From the NCBI GenBank assembly GCA_027578815.1, contig JANBTH010000523.1, forward strand, positions 1-15,562: a DNA stretch of 15,562 bases, given 5' to 3'. Below the pieces are notes generated by a model that was given only the letters and a program-made list of their open reading frames with translations, was not told where the DNA came from and ran no database searches. Numbering within the stretch: the first letter of the stretch is position 1; every line of letters starts with the position of its first letter. The translations under genes were made by a program, and so were the position numbers. Shown here piece by piece: positions 1 through 7,908 of this stretch. The DNA is from Coemansia sp. RSA 1804 (lineage: Eukaryota > Kickxellomycota > Kickxellomycetes > Kickxellales > Kickxellaceae).

Positions 1-117
1 GTTGAAGCTCAGACAACCACTGCCATGAACGCCGCTTCCCATGCCGCCAATGTGGCTTCGGAGGCTGCCACAAGTGCACTTGAGGGCGTCAAAGGGTATC
101 TTTCGTCCTTTTGGTAA
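1..117 (+). CDS. C-terminal fragment of an unidentified protein
   Basis: Frame 1 is open from the first base of the window and ends at the TAA at 115-117, giving the last 38 residues of a protein whose start lies to the left. The segment is rich in Ala, Ser and Thr, has regularly spaced small and charged residues (an amphipathic helix is likely) and ends in an aromatic tail, GYLSSFW. Third positions are mostly C or G, like the real genes in this window and unlike the AT-rich DNA that follows, which supports true coding. An AATAAA at 186-191 could serve as its polyadenylation signal. There is not enough sequence to name a family. Confidence 0.65.
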   Translation, partial: VEAQTTTAMNAASHAANVASEAATSALEGVKGYLSSFW

Positions 118-1794
118 TTTATTATGTTTTGTTGGCTTTCTCTTTTAAATGTTTTCTATTCTGTTTTTTATCCGTGCCGCTGTCTAATAAAGAAAGAAAG
201 GGAAAAACAGTTATCTCCTTGCTTTTCTTTGACTGCTAACATGGTTTAAAGTTGTATCCGCCACCTTAGCATGCCTTCTGTCCTTGTATCTTTTCTAGCG
301 ATTAGATAAAGGCATTTGAATGAACGTAATGAAACAAATTAATGCACTCTTTTACATTGCCTTTCTGGCAACAATAAATGATGACCAACGTCACAAGGTA
401 TTGCTCTAGAAAGAGGAACCGCGCCGAAAAGTAATCATCATATTATTTACACTTTCCTATTTGCTAAAAAGGATCATCTTTGTCAAACAATACATGTTGA
501 CTGTGTATCTGCAAGTTTATTCACCAGCCACAAAACGGATAATAAAATAAAACTGGTAAATTCTATATATAAGAAATAAAATTGCTAATTTGTAATGTTT
601 ATAAGGAGTAGAAAAATATAGAGATGAGGGTTAGAACAAAGGCTACTGGCGATAATATTATGTCTTCCATGTCTTGCAAGAGAGTAAAATGCGTGGCGTT
701 AAGAAGTCTAGAAAAAATGTGCCTTTGGAGCACAACAGAACAGCAACCGATGTTGCCACAATGTTTGGCTTATTTGGCATCGTTTGATATCAAAAGTGCT
801 TCTTCCATTTGCCCATTATCATTAACATATGGAATTGATGCTTCTTTGTACAATCTCATTGATAGCATGGCTATAAAGTAATAGCAGTCCAAGTCGTGAA
901 ACTATTATTATTCGTGTAATGGCAAGAATCCGGTATGCTGTTAATGCTTTTCTATATAATTGTAGAATAGAAAAAGGAAAAAAACAAAACTGTATATGGA
1001 ATTATCTTGACAACAAGAGATATTCCAGCCAAGTAAAAAGGTATATAAATGAATCAAAACAAGTGTCTAAACGCAAGATGGCGACCAATGACGCCCTGCA
1101 AATCTTATCCTTCTAAGGCGAGATAATAGCAAGCAGGAAAGCAGGTTTTCTTTTCGGTCGGCATACCTCAGCATTTCACACTGGGACTTTATATGGATTC
1201 ATTTGCCAATGTCTATCCATGTATTTCGTCGCCAATCCTTTTTTGTTTCTTTAATGTGTTTCAAATGTTATGCGAAATGGGCTGCTTCTGATGTATGTCC
1301 TTTAAATCGTACATTTCACTAATGGCCATGAATGAAATGATGCTTGCAAATCAGCATCAGTTCTTTAAAGCGAATAATACATTTCTCTTTTCACCTTTCT
1401 TTATTTTCTTTCTTTCTTCACCAATGTCTATACACTTGGTTTATTTATATGCATGTCTTTTTGGCACTTCTATTATTGTCAACCTGGATTTTTGTTATAA
1501 AAATATCCGTTTTTAGAGGATACAACAACAAATGACGATGGAACGAGCATTGCTCATAGTAATAATTCAAAGCTCATACTAGAAACCATTTTGGCTGTAG
1601 AAACGCACCTACTGCAAGATTAAACTGCATAGACATGCCGAATCGTGGTATTGGGGGCTCCTTATTTCTTTTGTGACATGTATGTAACGTGTATTGGTAA
1701 TATTACTAACATTATTATTTATTCTGAGCAATTAGAAGAAAAAACAGGCAGAGTAAAATAAACGCTGAAGTGCGTTGTCATAATTTGTTTGAGA
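118..1794. other. Long AT-rich spacer between convergent genes
   Basis: This stretch of almost 1.7 kb separates the 3' end of the left-edge gene from the 3' end of the chitinase gene, so it need not contain a promoter for either. Visible items are an AATAAA at 186-191, a minus-strand AATAAA at 1718-1723 just past the chitinase stop, and a decayed coding-like patch at about 599-901, listed separately. The short plus-strand frames (624-881, 919-1116, 1295-1516) have no recognisable domain, are low in complexity or lie opposite the decayed patch. I found no tRNA B-box and no clear long terminal repeats. Confidence 0.6.
599..901 (-). pseudogene. Possible decayed Ty1/copia pol C-terminus (RNase H end)
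   Basis: On the minus strand one frame runs from 901 down to the TAA at 599-601, about 100 codons, broken once by an in-frame TAA at 770-772. The translation has an order of short motifs reminiscent of the RNase H end of copia-type polyproteins: DLDCYYFIAML where families have a T-E-A-E-Y-x-A segment, LLISND where they have I-x-x-D-N-Q, a KH dipeptide, and QDMEDIILSPVAF where they have the x-x-A-D-I-L-T-K-P segment. The spacing from KH to the last motif is close to that of known elements. The similarity is weak and read by eye. Catalytic residues cannot be confirmed, there is no intact upstream pol, and no flanking LTRs are visible. It may instead be a chance open frame in AT-rich DNA, or a relic of another gene. 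Confidence 0.25.
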
Positions 1795-3549
1795 TTAGAC
1801 GCTGACAAATACAACTGAGCCAGCATCGGGAAGCTTGTAATCATTAGCAAAGGTTCCGGAAATCTTGAATGTTGCAGCCATGTTCTTGGGCTCTTCACTT
1901 GTAATATCTGAGCTAATAGTGACCATGTTCTTGTTTACACTGACTGACCCGCGGCTAGCAGAATCAATGGTTTGGCCACTGGGTAGATTGAATGAGATAG
2001 CCCAATTTCCGGTAAATGCCTGTTTGTCAGCTTGAATCTTAACAACGGTAGAGTAAACGCCATTGTTAAGGCTGCCTGCCACAAATTCTACGCGAGTTGG
2101 AATATTGCTCTTGGGGTGTGCCGGCTTTGGACGTAAGCGAGGTTGTGTGATTTCCGAGACCTGCTGGAAATTTATGCGTTTGTTTAAAGATGATGCGCCG
2201 GATATGGAGCAAGAATTGGTATTGCGTCCATTGGGCCAATCACATGTTGCAATGTTGCCACTCATAACACAGGTTGTTCCGGAAGCACATGGCTGTACAT
2301 ACCATGTACCGCCGTTGCAGATTGCAAAGTTTTGCCCATTACAACCCTGCTGATTTCCAGTACACTGTTTGCCACTTACAGGACAGTCTGTTGGAAGAGA
2401 TGTAGTGGAAGAGGACTCTGTGCTAGTAGCCGTGGTGGTGGAAGTGGAGGTAGAGCTGCTGGTGGCGCTTGTGGTAGTGGTAGTGCCGGTTGTGCTGGTA
2501 GTGCTATAACCAGTGGTGCTTGTGCTTGTGGTGCTAGTGGGGGTGCTTGTGGTGCTAGTGGGGGTACTAGTGGTGCTGGTTGTAGTTGTGGAACCCCCTC
2601 CGCCGTTTCCACATGTACTACCTGCATTTAGCATTGAACGAATCGAGGAAGCCAGGCCACTGGTCCGCGCTTGGCTGACATCCCAGGTCATGATTCCGCC
2701 AAGACTAGTATAGTTTGCACGCACAACATTGTAAACAGTCGACAAGGTTGAACCATCGACATATCCGGACGATGCAGCAGATGGTGATCCTGGTGCGCCA
2801 ATGAATATTTTTACGTTTTTGTTTACAGACTTGGTCTTGGCCCAGTTGTCCCAGTCGCCGTAGTTAAACCAGGTTGGATATGCATTCAATCCACAGTAGT
2901 TGTTGTAGAACTGAACATAGACCATGTCAAACCAGGCGCTGTTTAGTGTAGAACCTAGATATGCGTCTGGGAATGGGCATTGTGGCGCACCTGCAATGTA
3001 ATATTTTTTGCTTGGATCCGATGCGTAATGAGAACGGAGCTGATTAATGAACGCAGGGTAGCCGGCTCCTGATCCACCTTCAATGTCAAGATCAATACCG
3101 TCAAGCACAGCATCGTCAAACGGACGCTGGGTTGCTTTACCGTTGAAAAACATGTTCCAAACGGTATCGGCAAAAGATATTGCATCGCCATCGCCCGAAA
3201 ATCCGTAGGAACCAGCAGCTCCGCCCATGCTAAGAACAACAGCCTTGCCCTGCGACTGGCAATACTTGATATCTTTTGCAATATTGGGACAGTGAAGAAG
3301 AGAACTGCCATCAAAGGTGGTCTCGCAAGCATTTGCAAAGTTAAGCAAAATGTTTGGAAAACCATTCATAAATGCTAGGACGATGACATCCTCTGTTGCG
3401 TCCTTGCAGTATTCTCCAAGCTGTTTTTGGTTGCGAGCCGAGTTTTGACCGTAATAAGAAGCGTAATTGGAGTTGCAACTGATGTCAAACGCAGCAGCGC
3501 CAGCAATCGATGCGGTCAGTCCGACAAGTAGACTGTTTGTTAGCTTCAT
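1795..3549 (-). CDS. CTS1: Secreted GH18 chitinase (yeast CTS1-type) with CBM19 and a C-terminal CBM2-like domain
   Basis: This 584-residue endochitinase should hydrolyse beta-1,4-GlcNAc polymers in the cell wall or septum. Residues 1-20 form a signal peptide, probably cut after AAA before FDISC. The GH18 catalytic domain spans about 21-312 and opens like yeast Cts1 (YYGQN, then a cysteine pair). It has SMGG at 107-110 and the catalytic DGIDLDIE at 150-157, where E157 is the proton donor. A Ser/Thr-rich linker (about 320-386), likely O-mannosylated, leads to a CBM19 chitin-binding module (about 389-438) with its cysteines and GTWY. After a second linker containing a KR dibasic at 457-458, residues 487-584 form a beta-rich domain that resembles CBM2 (WAISFNLPSGQTI). 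Yeast Cts1 lacks this last domain. The start has A at -3 and directly precedes the signal peptide. The TAA stop is followed by a minus-strand AATAAA. Confidence 0.95.
   Translation of the reverse strand: MKLTNSLLVGLTASIAGAAAFDISCNSNYASYYGQNSARNQKQLGEYCKDATEDVIVLAFMNGFPNILLNFANACETTFDGSSLLHCPNIAKDIKYCQSQGKAVVLSMGGAAGSYGFSGDGDAISFADTVWNMFFNGKATQRPFDDAVLDGIDLDIEGGSGAGYPAFINQLRSHYASDPSKKYYIAGAPQCPFPDAYLGSTLNSAWFDMVYVQFYNNYCGLNAYPTWFNYGDWDNWAKTKSVNKNVKIFIGAPGSPSAASSGYVDGSTLSTVYNVVRANYTSLGGIMTWDVSQARTSGLASSIRSMLNAGSTCGNGGGGSTTTTSTTSTPTSTTSTPTSTTSTSTTGYSTTSTTGTTTTTSATSSSTSTSTTTATSTESSSTTSLPTDCPVSGKQCTGNQQGCNGQNFAICNGGTWYVQPCASGTTCVMSGNIATCDWPNGRNTNSCSISGASSLNKRINFQQVSEITQPRLRPKPAHPKSNIPTRVEFVAGSLNNGVYSTVVKIQADKQAFTGNWAISFNLPSGQTIDSASRGSVSVNKNMVTISSDITSEEPKNMAATFKISGTFANDYKLPDAGSVVFVSV
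2522..2580. repeat. 21-bp tandem repeat in the chitinase Ser/Thr linker
   Basis: Two perfect 21-bp units (2522-2542 and 2543-2563) and a third diverged partial copy encode the Ser/Thr/Pro linker of the chitinase on the opposite strand. The unit length is a multiple of three, so copy changes alter linker length without breaking the frame. Such linkers commonly vary between strains. Confidence 0.75.
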
Positions 3550-3840
3550 TTTCTATATCTGTGCTAACCAAATATATCTCCTTTGTCTTGCTTAAAATCA
3601 GAAGAATTAGCACTAATAGAAATAAGCGTGTGTTATTAGAGATCCGGCCTCCAGACAGAACAACTACAACAAATGTCGGTAAAGAGCTAAAAATGAAGAT
3701 TCGCAAAAAGCGCGTAAGGGAAAGAGTAAGAATAAATTGGTGGTAACAACCTTGTAAGATTAAAGTATATTCTATAGATAATTAGAAAAAGGAACGATGG
3801 AGTATTTGGCAATCTCTCTGACCCACTTTTTATAGTCGTG
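3550..3840 (-). promoter_or_regulatory. Presumed promoter and 5' leader of the chitinase gene
   Basis: About 290 bp of AT-rich DNA lie upstream of the chitinase ATG. A minus-strand GATATATTT lies close to the ATG (about 3571-3579), and there are further TATA-like runs around 3763-3775. No specific operator or binding site can be assigned. Confidence 0.4.
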
Positions 3841-4104
3841 CTAGCATTTGGGCAATAAAGCCGCAGTGACTTTATCTAGCGTTGCAAACATCCTCACCGC
3901 CATACTCTTCTTCATAATAACTATGCTTGTGAAAGAAACATTTTGGTTTTCGGAGAAGGCTTGGTGTGTGAATGTCATACCAATTCTAGAAAATTACTTC
4001 TTATCTCGGAGTTTAGCACCGTCCCCAGTTTGCAATGTTCCGTTTTCATCACTCAAGAGGCCAACACCGGATGCACCATCGGATGGGCCATACATTGCCA
4101 CAAG
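3841..4104 (-). pseudogene. Roadblock-fold, LAMTOR4-like reading frame interrupted by one TAA (pseudogene or small spliced gene)
   Basis: The minus-strand frame with ATG at 4095 gives 33 residues, a TAA at 3994-3996, then 50 more residues in the same frame to the TAG at 3841-3843. The order of elements resembles the small roadblock proteins of the Ragulator complex, best LAMTOR4: a first beta pair (GVGLLSDENGTLQTGD, compare family GYLVLSEGAVLASSGD), a helical stretch, NVSF where human LAMTOR4 has NVPF at almost the same spacing, then strands SIVIMKKSMAVRMFATL. Length also fits (LAMTOR4 is about 100 residues). The stop lies inside GTAATT. A 72-nt in-frame intron, 3997 down to 3926 with a pyrimidine-rich CACAAG acceptor, would remove it and leave 60 residues, but would also delete the helix. 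Upstream, an AAATAG acceptor with a CTAAT branch-like site at 4105-4110 could mark an earlier exon. The region looks less AT-rich than its flanks. The family call is by eye. Confidence 0.35.
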
Positions 4105-4883
4105 CTATTTCTTGGCATAAATTAGCCTATAGCGGGAAAAAAACTCATGTGGTCCGCTAATGGAACCACCAGAACAGCCAATCTATATAGACATAATGCA
4201 ATATACAAATGAAAATACACTGTGACCTTGGCATGATCCTGCGTCATTCTTGTTTTTCAGGATCCCTGTTTTTTATTGCGATGCAAATATGTGCAAAAAG
4301 GTCGGTCCTTTAAAAGAACGGCCGTTAGTGTGAAATAAAACCACGTGCTTCTCTGCTCATATGTAATATGCAATATACCTTGGCTGATGGCTATATGCGC
4401 AGTACCGCGTTAGCCACTTTTCATCTGCATCTGTCATAGCTCAATAGCGTATATTTTGACATCTACATCATGTAAGAATATTGCCAGTATTGAATGCAAA
4501 GCACGGGTAATAATATTCTATGTAAGAAGAGGCTTGCAAGTGTATATTTGCAGGCTTCCAAAGAAACATGAAGGCATTTGCAGAATAAAAAGCTTATTTA
4601 TCAATCTTCTTACCACTCTATATGACAAGTATTTCAGTAATTATTTATGACAATAGTAAACAATTTGAGAACAGAACACACAAAGCTCTAGAAATGTAGA
4701 ATGTATTATACATGGTCTATCTCCTCACCTTCCACAGACATTAGCATATGCAGCTTGAGAAAAAAATAAACACCTATTACAGAAATGTGGTTTACTAAAA
4801 ATACATTTCTCTTACTTTAGCTCCCATCATTTAATGTGTATATTTCAAAAAAGGATAGCAAGCAAAGCAATGCCAAAGTGAAA
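4105..4883. other. AT-rich spacer upstream of the LAMTOR4-like frame and downstream of TRL1
   Basis: This stretch of almost 780 bp is the 3' flank of TRL1 and the 5' flank of the minus-strand frame at 3841-4104. It has a minus-strand TATATA at 4184-4189, 89 bp upstream of the ATG at 4095, with other minus-strand ATGs at 4148 and 4118 in between. An exon-like minus-strand piece starts at ATG 4437 (MTDADEKWLTRYCAYSHQPR), runs to a GTATAT donor at 4378 and is followed by a CTAAC branch-like site, but I could not join it in frame to the 3841-4104 frame. No RNA gene is visible. Confidence 0.4.
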
Positions 4884-7472
4884 TCATCTTTGGTTCATGA
4901 ATTTCTGGGCAATCGCAGCAAATGCAAATGTGACCGGAATCACAGCCCATCCGCTCGGACAATCTTGCGGGCTATCTGCGTTGTCGGGTCCAAAAACGGC
5001 CTTGAGCATGTCATTGGCCTGCATTGCCTTTGCATCGGGACCCACGCGCAGCGTGATGTGTGGGATTGCATTTGTGGACACAAGTTCTGCTATGCTTTCT
5101 ACGTCTACGCTGTCACCCTGTTTTCTCTTTTTAATAACTCCAGAGACTCTACTATCCACCTTGACAGACATGGATTTTACCCTCAATGCCATTACATCGC
5201 CATTGCAAACAATATAGTCGGCCTCGCACTCTGCTGTGATGTCTTCATCCTTGTCATTGCTCAGTGCCTGGATATACCCGTCGTAAATATCTCTATTTTC
5301 GGCCACCTTGATTGATGCTCCATGTGCAAGCGTGATGTGGTAAGCGCTATTCTTCTTTCTCTTCTTCATCATCTTTTGGCAAATGTCCCACCCCGCTTTC
5401 TTTCTCTCCTCCAGTTGCTGAGTCAGCCACTTGTCTACAACAGAAGCCTTCGGAACCAGTCCGATAAACTCTACAGACTTTGTCTGTTCCTTCTTCAGCT
5501 TCTGTGCCTTTCCAACAACTTTGCGCACTGTAGGCTTGTAGTTGAATGCCTTTTCCAGAGCTTCGTCGATTTCTTTTTCCGTTGGCCTCTTTAGCTCATC
5601 TGGGAACAGGTTGCAGAGGCTGTTGATGACGGTTCTCACATTAATTGAGGTCTCTGCCAGCGGCTCAAGCTCAATAACATCATCGACTGCTGCGTCATTC
5701 CCAGACTCCAGGTCAAGTGGCTGCAGCGAGGTCACAAACTTGCGCATAATGCCACGGAAGTCCTTGGTCTGCGGGGTGAGCGATTGATGTGACTCGCCAC
5801 GACTCATTATACGCTTAGTGGTGTGGTGCAGAATATCGCTCTGTGGATTGTTATCATGATCCCAGTATAGCGCAACAACCCGACATCCAGGCAGCTCACC
5901 ACAAATGAAATCCGTGAGAGCTTTGCGCTGCTCTTGAAAGTGGTTGTTTCGATCGGCAATTACAAAGCTGTTGTCGTCAAATGCGTCCAGTAATTCTCGG
6001 TGGAAAACGGGACGACCGTTCTTTGCTGTGATATTGTCGTTCTGTATGTGTCCAAATCCAAACAGCTTGGACAGCACCAGGGAAACGGTGGTTTTGCCAC
6101 AGCCAATTGACGCAATAGGCACAATCAATGTCTTCTTGCGGCCTTCTGCTTGCTCAAACACATCAGCCTCGCTTCCGCCAAGAGACTCGTAGTACGCAAG
6201 GAAACGCTTGCGGGTGCTGATAATACCTTGTTGCTTCTTGAATGCCACAAAATCATCCGGGTGGATTTTAAGCTGCTCCTTGACCCAGGCGGCATAGCGC
6301 TTTGTTAGTGGATATCTGGCTTTAAAAGTGGAGCCTGCGCATATGCGGTTGGTGACCTCACGCCATTCTCGAAACATAAGGTAGGGCTCGTCGTACTTGA
6401 TCTTGAACATAAAAGGCTGCTTTCCTTGCACCGTCCTGCAGCGCACAACAAAGCCCTCGATAGCACGACCATCAAGAACATGGTCTTTCCTAACCTTGTC
6501 CGCAAACGCCTTGCCTTCCTCGGCCGTATCGAAAGTAAAGTACTGCGTTGGATGGAACCCGAAATCCTCGGCCACCTTGGTAACATCGGAGCTGGCCCAC
6601 GTATCAAGCGCAGAGGAGTTGCGGTTGATCCCGTGCAGATACAGGCCGCGTGTGCGCTCTGGATACTCCAGAACATGCTCCTCGAACCCGTCATCACAAA
6701 GCTCAAACACTGCGGTTGCGTTGTTCTCGTGAAGGAAGCCGGCAAACTCCTCAGGCGTCTTGCTCGCGGATGCCAGGTGGTGGTTCATCCACTTCATGCC
6801 CACTTCAGCATGCGGCACATTCACGGCATGCTTGCTCGTAACTAACAGCGTATTGCCTTCGTCCAGGGCTGCGGCTAGGATTAAGCATCCATTCTCCTTA
6901 ACCGTCAGCTCATACGGCCCGTATGTGTCGCTGATAATAGCGGACCAGCTTGTCTTGGGCACCTCGCCAATGTTGAAGAACTTGTTGTATCCGCGAGCAA
7001 CAACGGTCTCCTGGTTGCCCTGGCCGGTTGTGAAGAGCCCGCGTGCAAGTGTTGGAAGTGGACAGGGGTTCTTTTTGTACAGAAACTCGTTGCATTTCCA
7101 GCTTGTCACAGTGTGGCCGTCGTACTCATGCTTTGTTTGGCGAACAATCCGCTTTGACGCCGGCGTCACCATGGAGAGCTCCCTCATAGCCTTCATGAGT
7201 TGACGATACTCGTACTCCTCCTCTGGAGTCATTGGACCGAATCTGGCTTTGCTGGGCATGTTTGTGCGTATGGGAAATCCGCTGGTAGTATAATATCTGT
7301 AAAAGCTAGTTTGAAGTATTCTTCGGGCGCCGAATGTTTTAGAGCAGTAAAATTCAGAATTTCTAGTAAGCAAAGGCGAAAGAAAAGCAAAAGACTTTTT
7401 CCTAAACAAGAAATTCGAGCTACGCAAGAGGAGGAGGCGCACAATCTCTTTATTTAAAGTCTTTGTGGTCAT
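4884..7472 (-). CDS. TRL1: Fungal tRNA ligase, trifunctional (ligase, kinase, cyclic phosphodiesterase)
   Basis: Trl1 heals and seals tRNA halves after intron removal and, in fungi and yeasts, joins HAC1-type mRNA in the unfolded protein response. The 862-residue frame has all three domains. In the N-terminal RNA ligase domain, K192 of VKENG is the AMP-accepting lysine, preceded by ARGYNKFFN at 159-167. The central polynucleotide kinase has the P-loop GCGKTT at 457-462. The C-terminal 2H phosphodiesterase has HIT motifs at 712-714 and 805-807. Residues 1-71 are unusual: rich in Arg, Leu, Ser, Phe and Tyr, almost without acidic residues, and ending in RYYTTS, which resembles an R-3 mitochondrial processing site. 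M72 (ATG at 7257-7259) starts a 791-residue form close to the usual Trl1 length (yeast 827). The first ATG has C at -3; M72 has A at -3. The gene is intronless and shares its promoter region with divergent NAS2. Confidence 0.96.
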   Translation of the reverse strand: MTTKTLNKEIVRLLLLRSSNFLFRKKSFAFLSPLLTRNSEFYCSKTFGARRILQTSFYRYYTTSGFPIRTNMPSKARFGPMTPEEEYEYRQLMKAMRELSMVTPASKRIVRQTKHEYDGHTVTSWKCNEFLYKKNPCPLPTLARGLFTTGQGNQETVVARGYNKFFNIGEVPKTSWSAIISDTYGPYELTVKENGCLILAAALDEGNTLLVTSKHAVNVPHAEVGMKWMNHHLASASKTPEEFAGFLHENNATAVFELCDDGFEEHVLEYPERTRGLYLHGINRNSSALDTWASSDVTKVAEDFGFHPTQYFTFDTAEEGKAFADKVRKDHVLDGRAIEGFVVRCRTVQGKQPFMFKIKYDEPYLMFREWREVTNRICAGSTFKARYPLTKRYAAWVKEQLKIHPDDFVAFKKQQGIISTRKRFLAYYESLGGSEADVFEQAEGRKKTLIVPIASIGCGKTTVSLVLSKLFGFGHIQNDNITAKNGRPVFHRELLDAFDDNSFVIADRNNHFQEQRKALTDFICGELPGCRVVALYWDHDNNPQSDILHHTTKRIMSRGESHQSLTPQTKDFRGIMRKFVTSLQPLDLESGNDAAVDDVIELEPLAETSINVRTVINSLCNLFPDELKRPTEKEIDEALEKAFNYKPTVRKVVGKAQKLKKEQTKSVEFIGLVPKASVVDKWLTQQLEERKKAGWDICQKMMKKRKKNSAYHITLAHGASIKVAENRDIYDGYIQALSNDKDEDITAECEADYIVCNGDVMALRVKSMSVKVDSRVSGVIKKRKQGDSVDVESIAELVSTNAIPHITLRVGPDAKAMQANDMLKAVFGPDNADSPQDCPSGWAVIPVTFAFAAIAQKFMNQR
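7257..7259 (-). promoter_or_regulatory. TRL1: Alternative in-frame start codon of TRL1 (M72)
   Basis: This ATG sits in ACAAACATGCC, with A at -3, a good eukaryotic context. The upstream ATG at 7470-7472 sits in TTTCATATGAC, with C at -3, a poor one. No other ATG occurs on the minus strand between the two. Leaky scanning would therefore give a full-length form with the basic presequence and a shorter cytosolic or nuclear form. Confidence 0.5.
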
Positions 7473-7538
7473 ATGAAATTATCTATAAAGCTGGTTGTTT
7501 TGTATCCACGCTGCGGCCAGAGAAACGAGCTCTGTCAT

Positions 7539-7546
7539 ATTATATA
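7539..7546 (-). promoter_or_regulatory. TATA box candidate for TRL1
   Basis: TATATAAT on the minus strand, 67 bp upstream of the first TRL1 ATG. If transcription starts about 30 bp downstream, the leader would be about 40 nt, contain no upstream ATG, and include both alternative TRL1 starts. Confidence 0.4.
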
Positions 7547-7888
7547 GGCCAAAAGAAACCACGGAGGCAAAAAGAAAAGAAAGAGTAGCAGAGAAACCCA
7601 CTTTGCACAATATACTTATCTGATTTTCCCGTTGTTTTCCCTTTGAACCGCAGCAGTTGAGCCCTGAATTTTGTTTATCAACATTGAAGTTTTTTTATGT
7701 CTGAACAAATTTCATAAGGCAGCACCATAACTTGTTTTGCTGACACAAACTGCATTTGATCTTTTATCCGCGTGGCTGCTTGTTGGGGTTCAATAGTCTA
7801 AGCCATTGCTTCCGCACTCACACATTTTATCTTCCCTTCTCCTTACCCGCACACGTTGTTACAGACTATCAGGCCCTGACCACCCCCA

Positions 7889-7906
7889 ATGGAAAAAAGC
7901 GTCTAA
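7889..7906 (+). promoter_or_regulatory. Five-codon upstream ORF before NAS2
   Basis: ATG at 7889 encodes MEKSV and stops at TAA 7904-7906, two bases before the NAS2 ATG at 7909 and in another frame. Its -3 base is C (weak context), while the NAS2 start has A at -3 and G at +4. Ribosomes may bypass it or terminate almost on the main start. Whether it lies in the mRNA depends on the transcription start. Confidence 0.4.
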
Positions 7907-7908
7907 TC

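Larger units (their letters stand above)
7473..7908. promoter_or_regulatory. Shared divergent promoter region of TRL1 and NAS2
   Basis: About 435 bp separate the two divergent start codons. On the minus strand, TATATAAT at 7539-7546 lies 67 bp upstream of the first TRL1 ATG and is a good TATA candidate. On the NAS2 side the DNA is pyrimidine-rich from about 7800. A short upstream frame starts at 7889, listed separately. No further binding site can be named. Confidence 0.5.

Noticed and set aside
624..881. 85-codon plus-strand frame
   Set aside because: It lies exactly opposite the longer minus-strand relic in the same codon register, has no known motif and no promoter of note. It could be the antisense shadow.
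1295..1535. Two overlapping Phe-rich plus-strand frames
   Set aside because: Low-complexity T-rich DNA translated; no Kozak, no promoter and no motif.
599..4104. Genetic-code change with TAA read as an amino acid, because two frames show single internal TAA codons
   Set aside because: The chitinase, CWC15, CsbD and repeat-protein genes all end at TAA exactly where their families end, so TAA is a normal stop here.
3848..4120. 90-codon plus-strand frame with a hydrophobic start
   Set aside because: It begins with TTG, not ATG, and is antisense to the LAMTOR4-like frame, whose hydrophobic strands explain its character.
4304..4325. Imperfect palindrome around TTTAAA (GGTCGGTCC ... GAACGGCC)
   Set aside because: Several mismatches, no T-run or flanking gene end; probably chance.
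4836..5315. 159-codon plus-strand frame overlapping the TRL1 3' end
   Set aside because: It starts with GTG and is almost wholly antisense to the conserved phosphodiesterase domain of TRL1.
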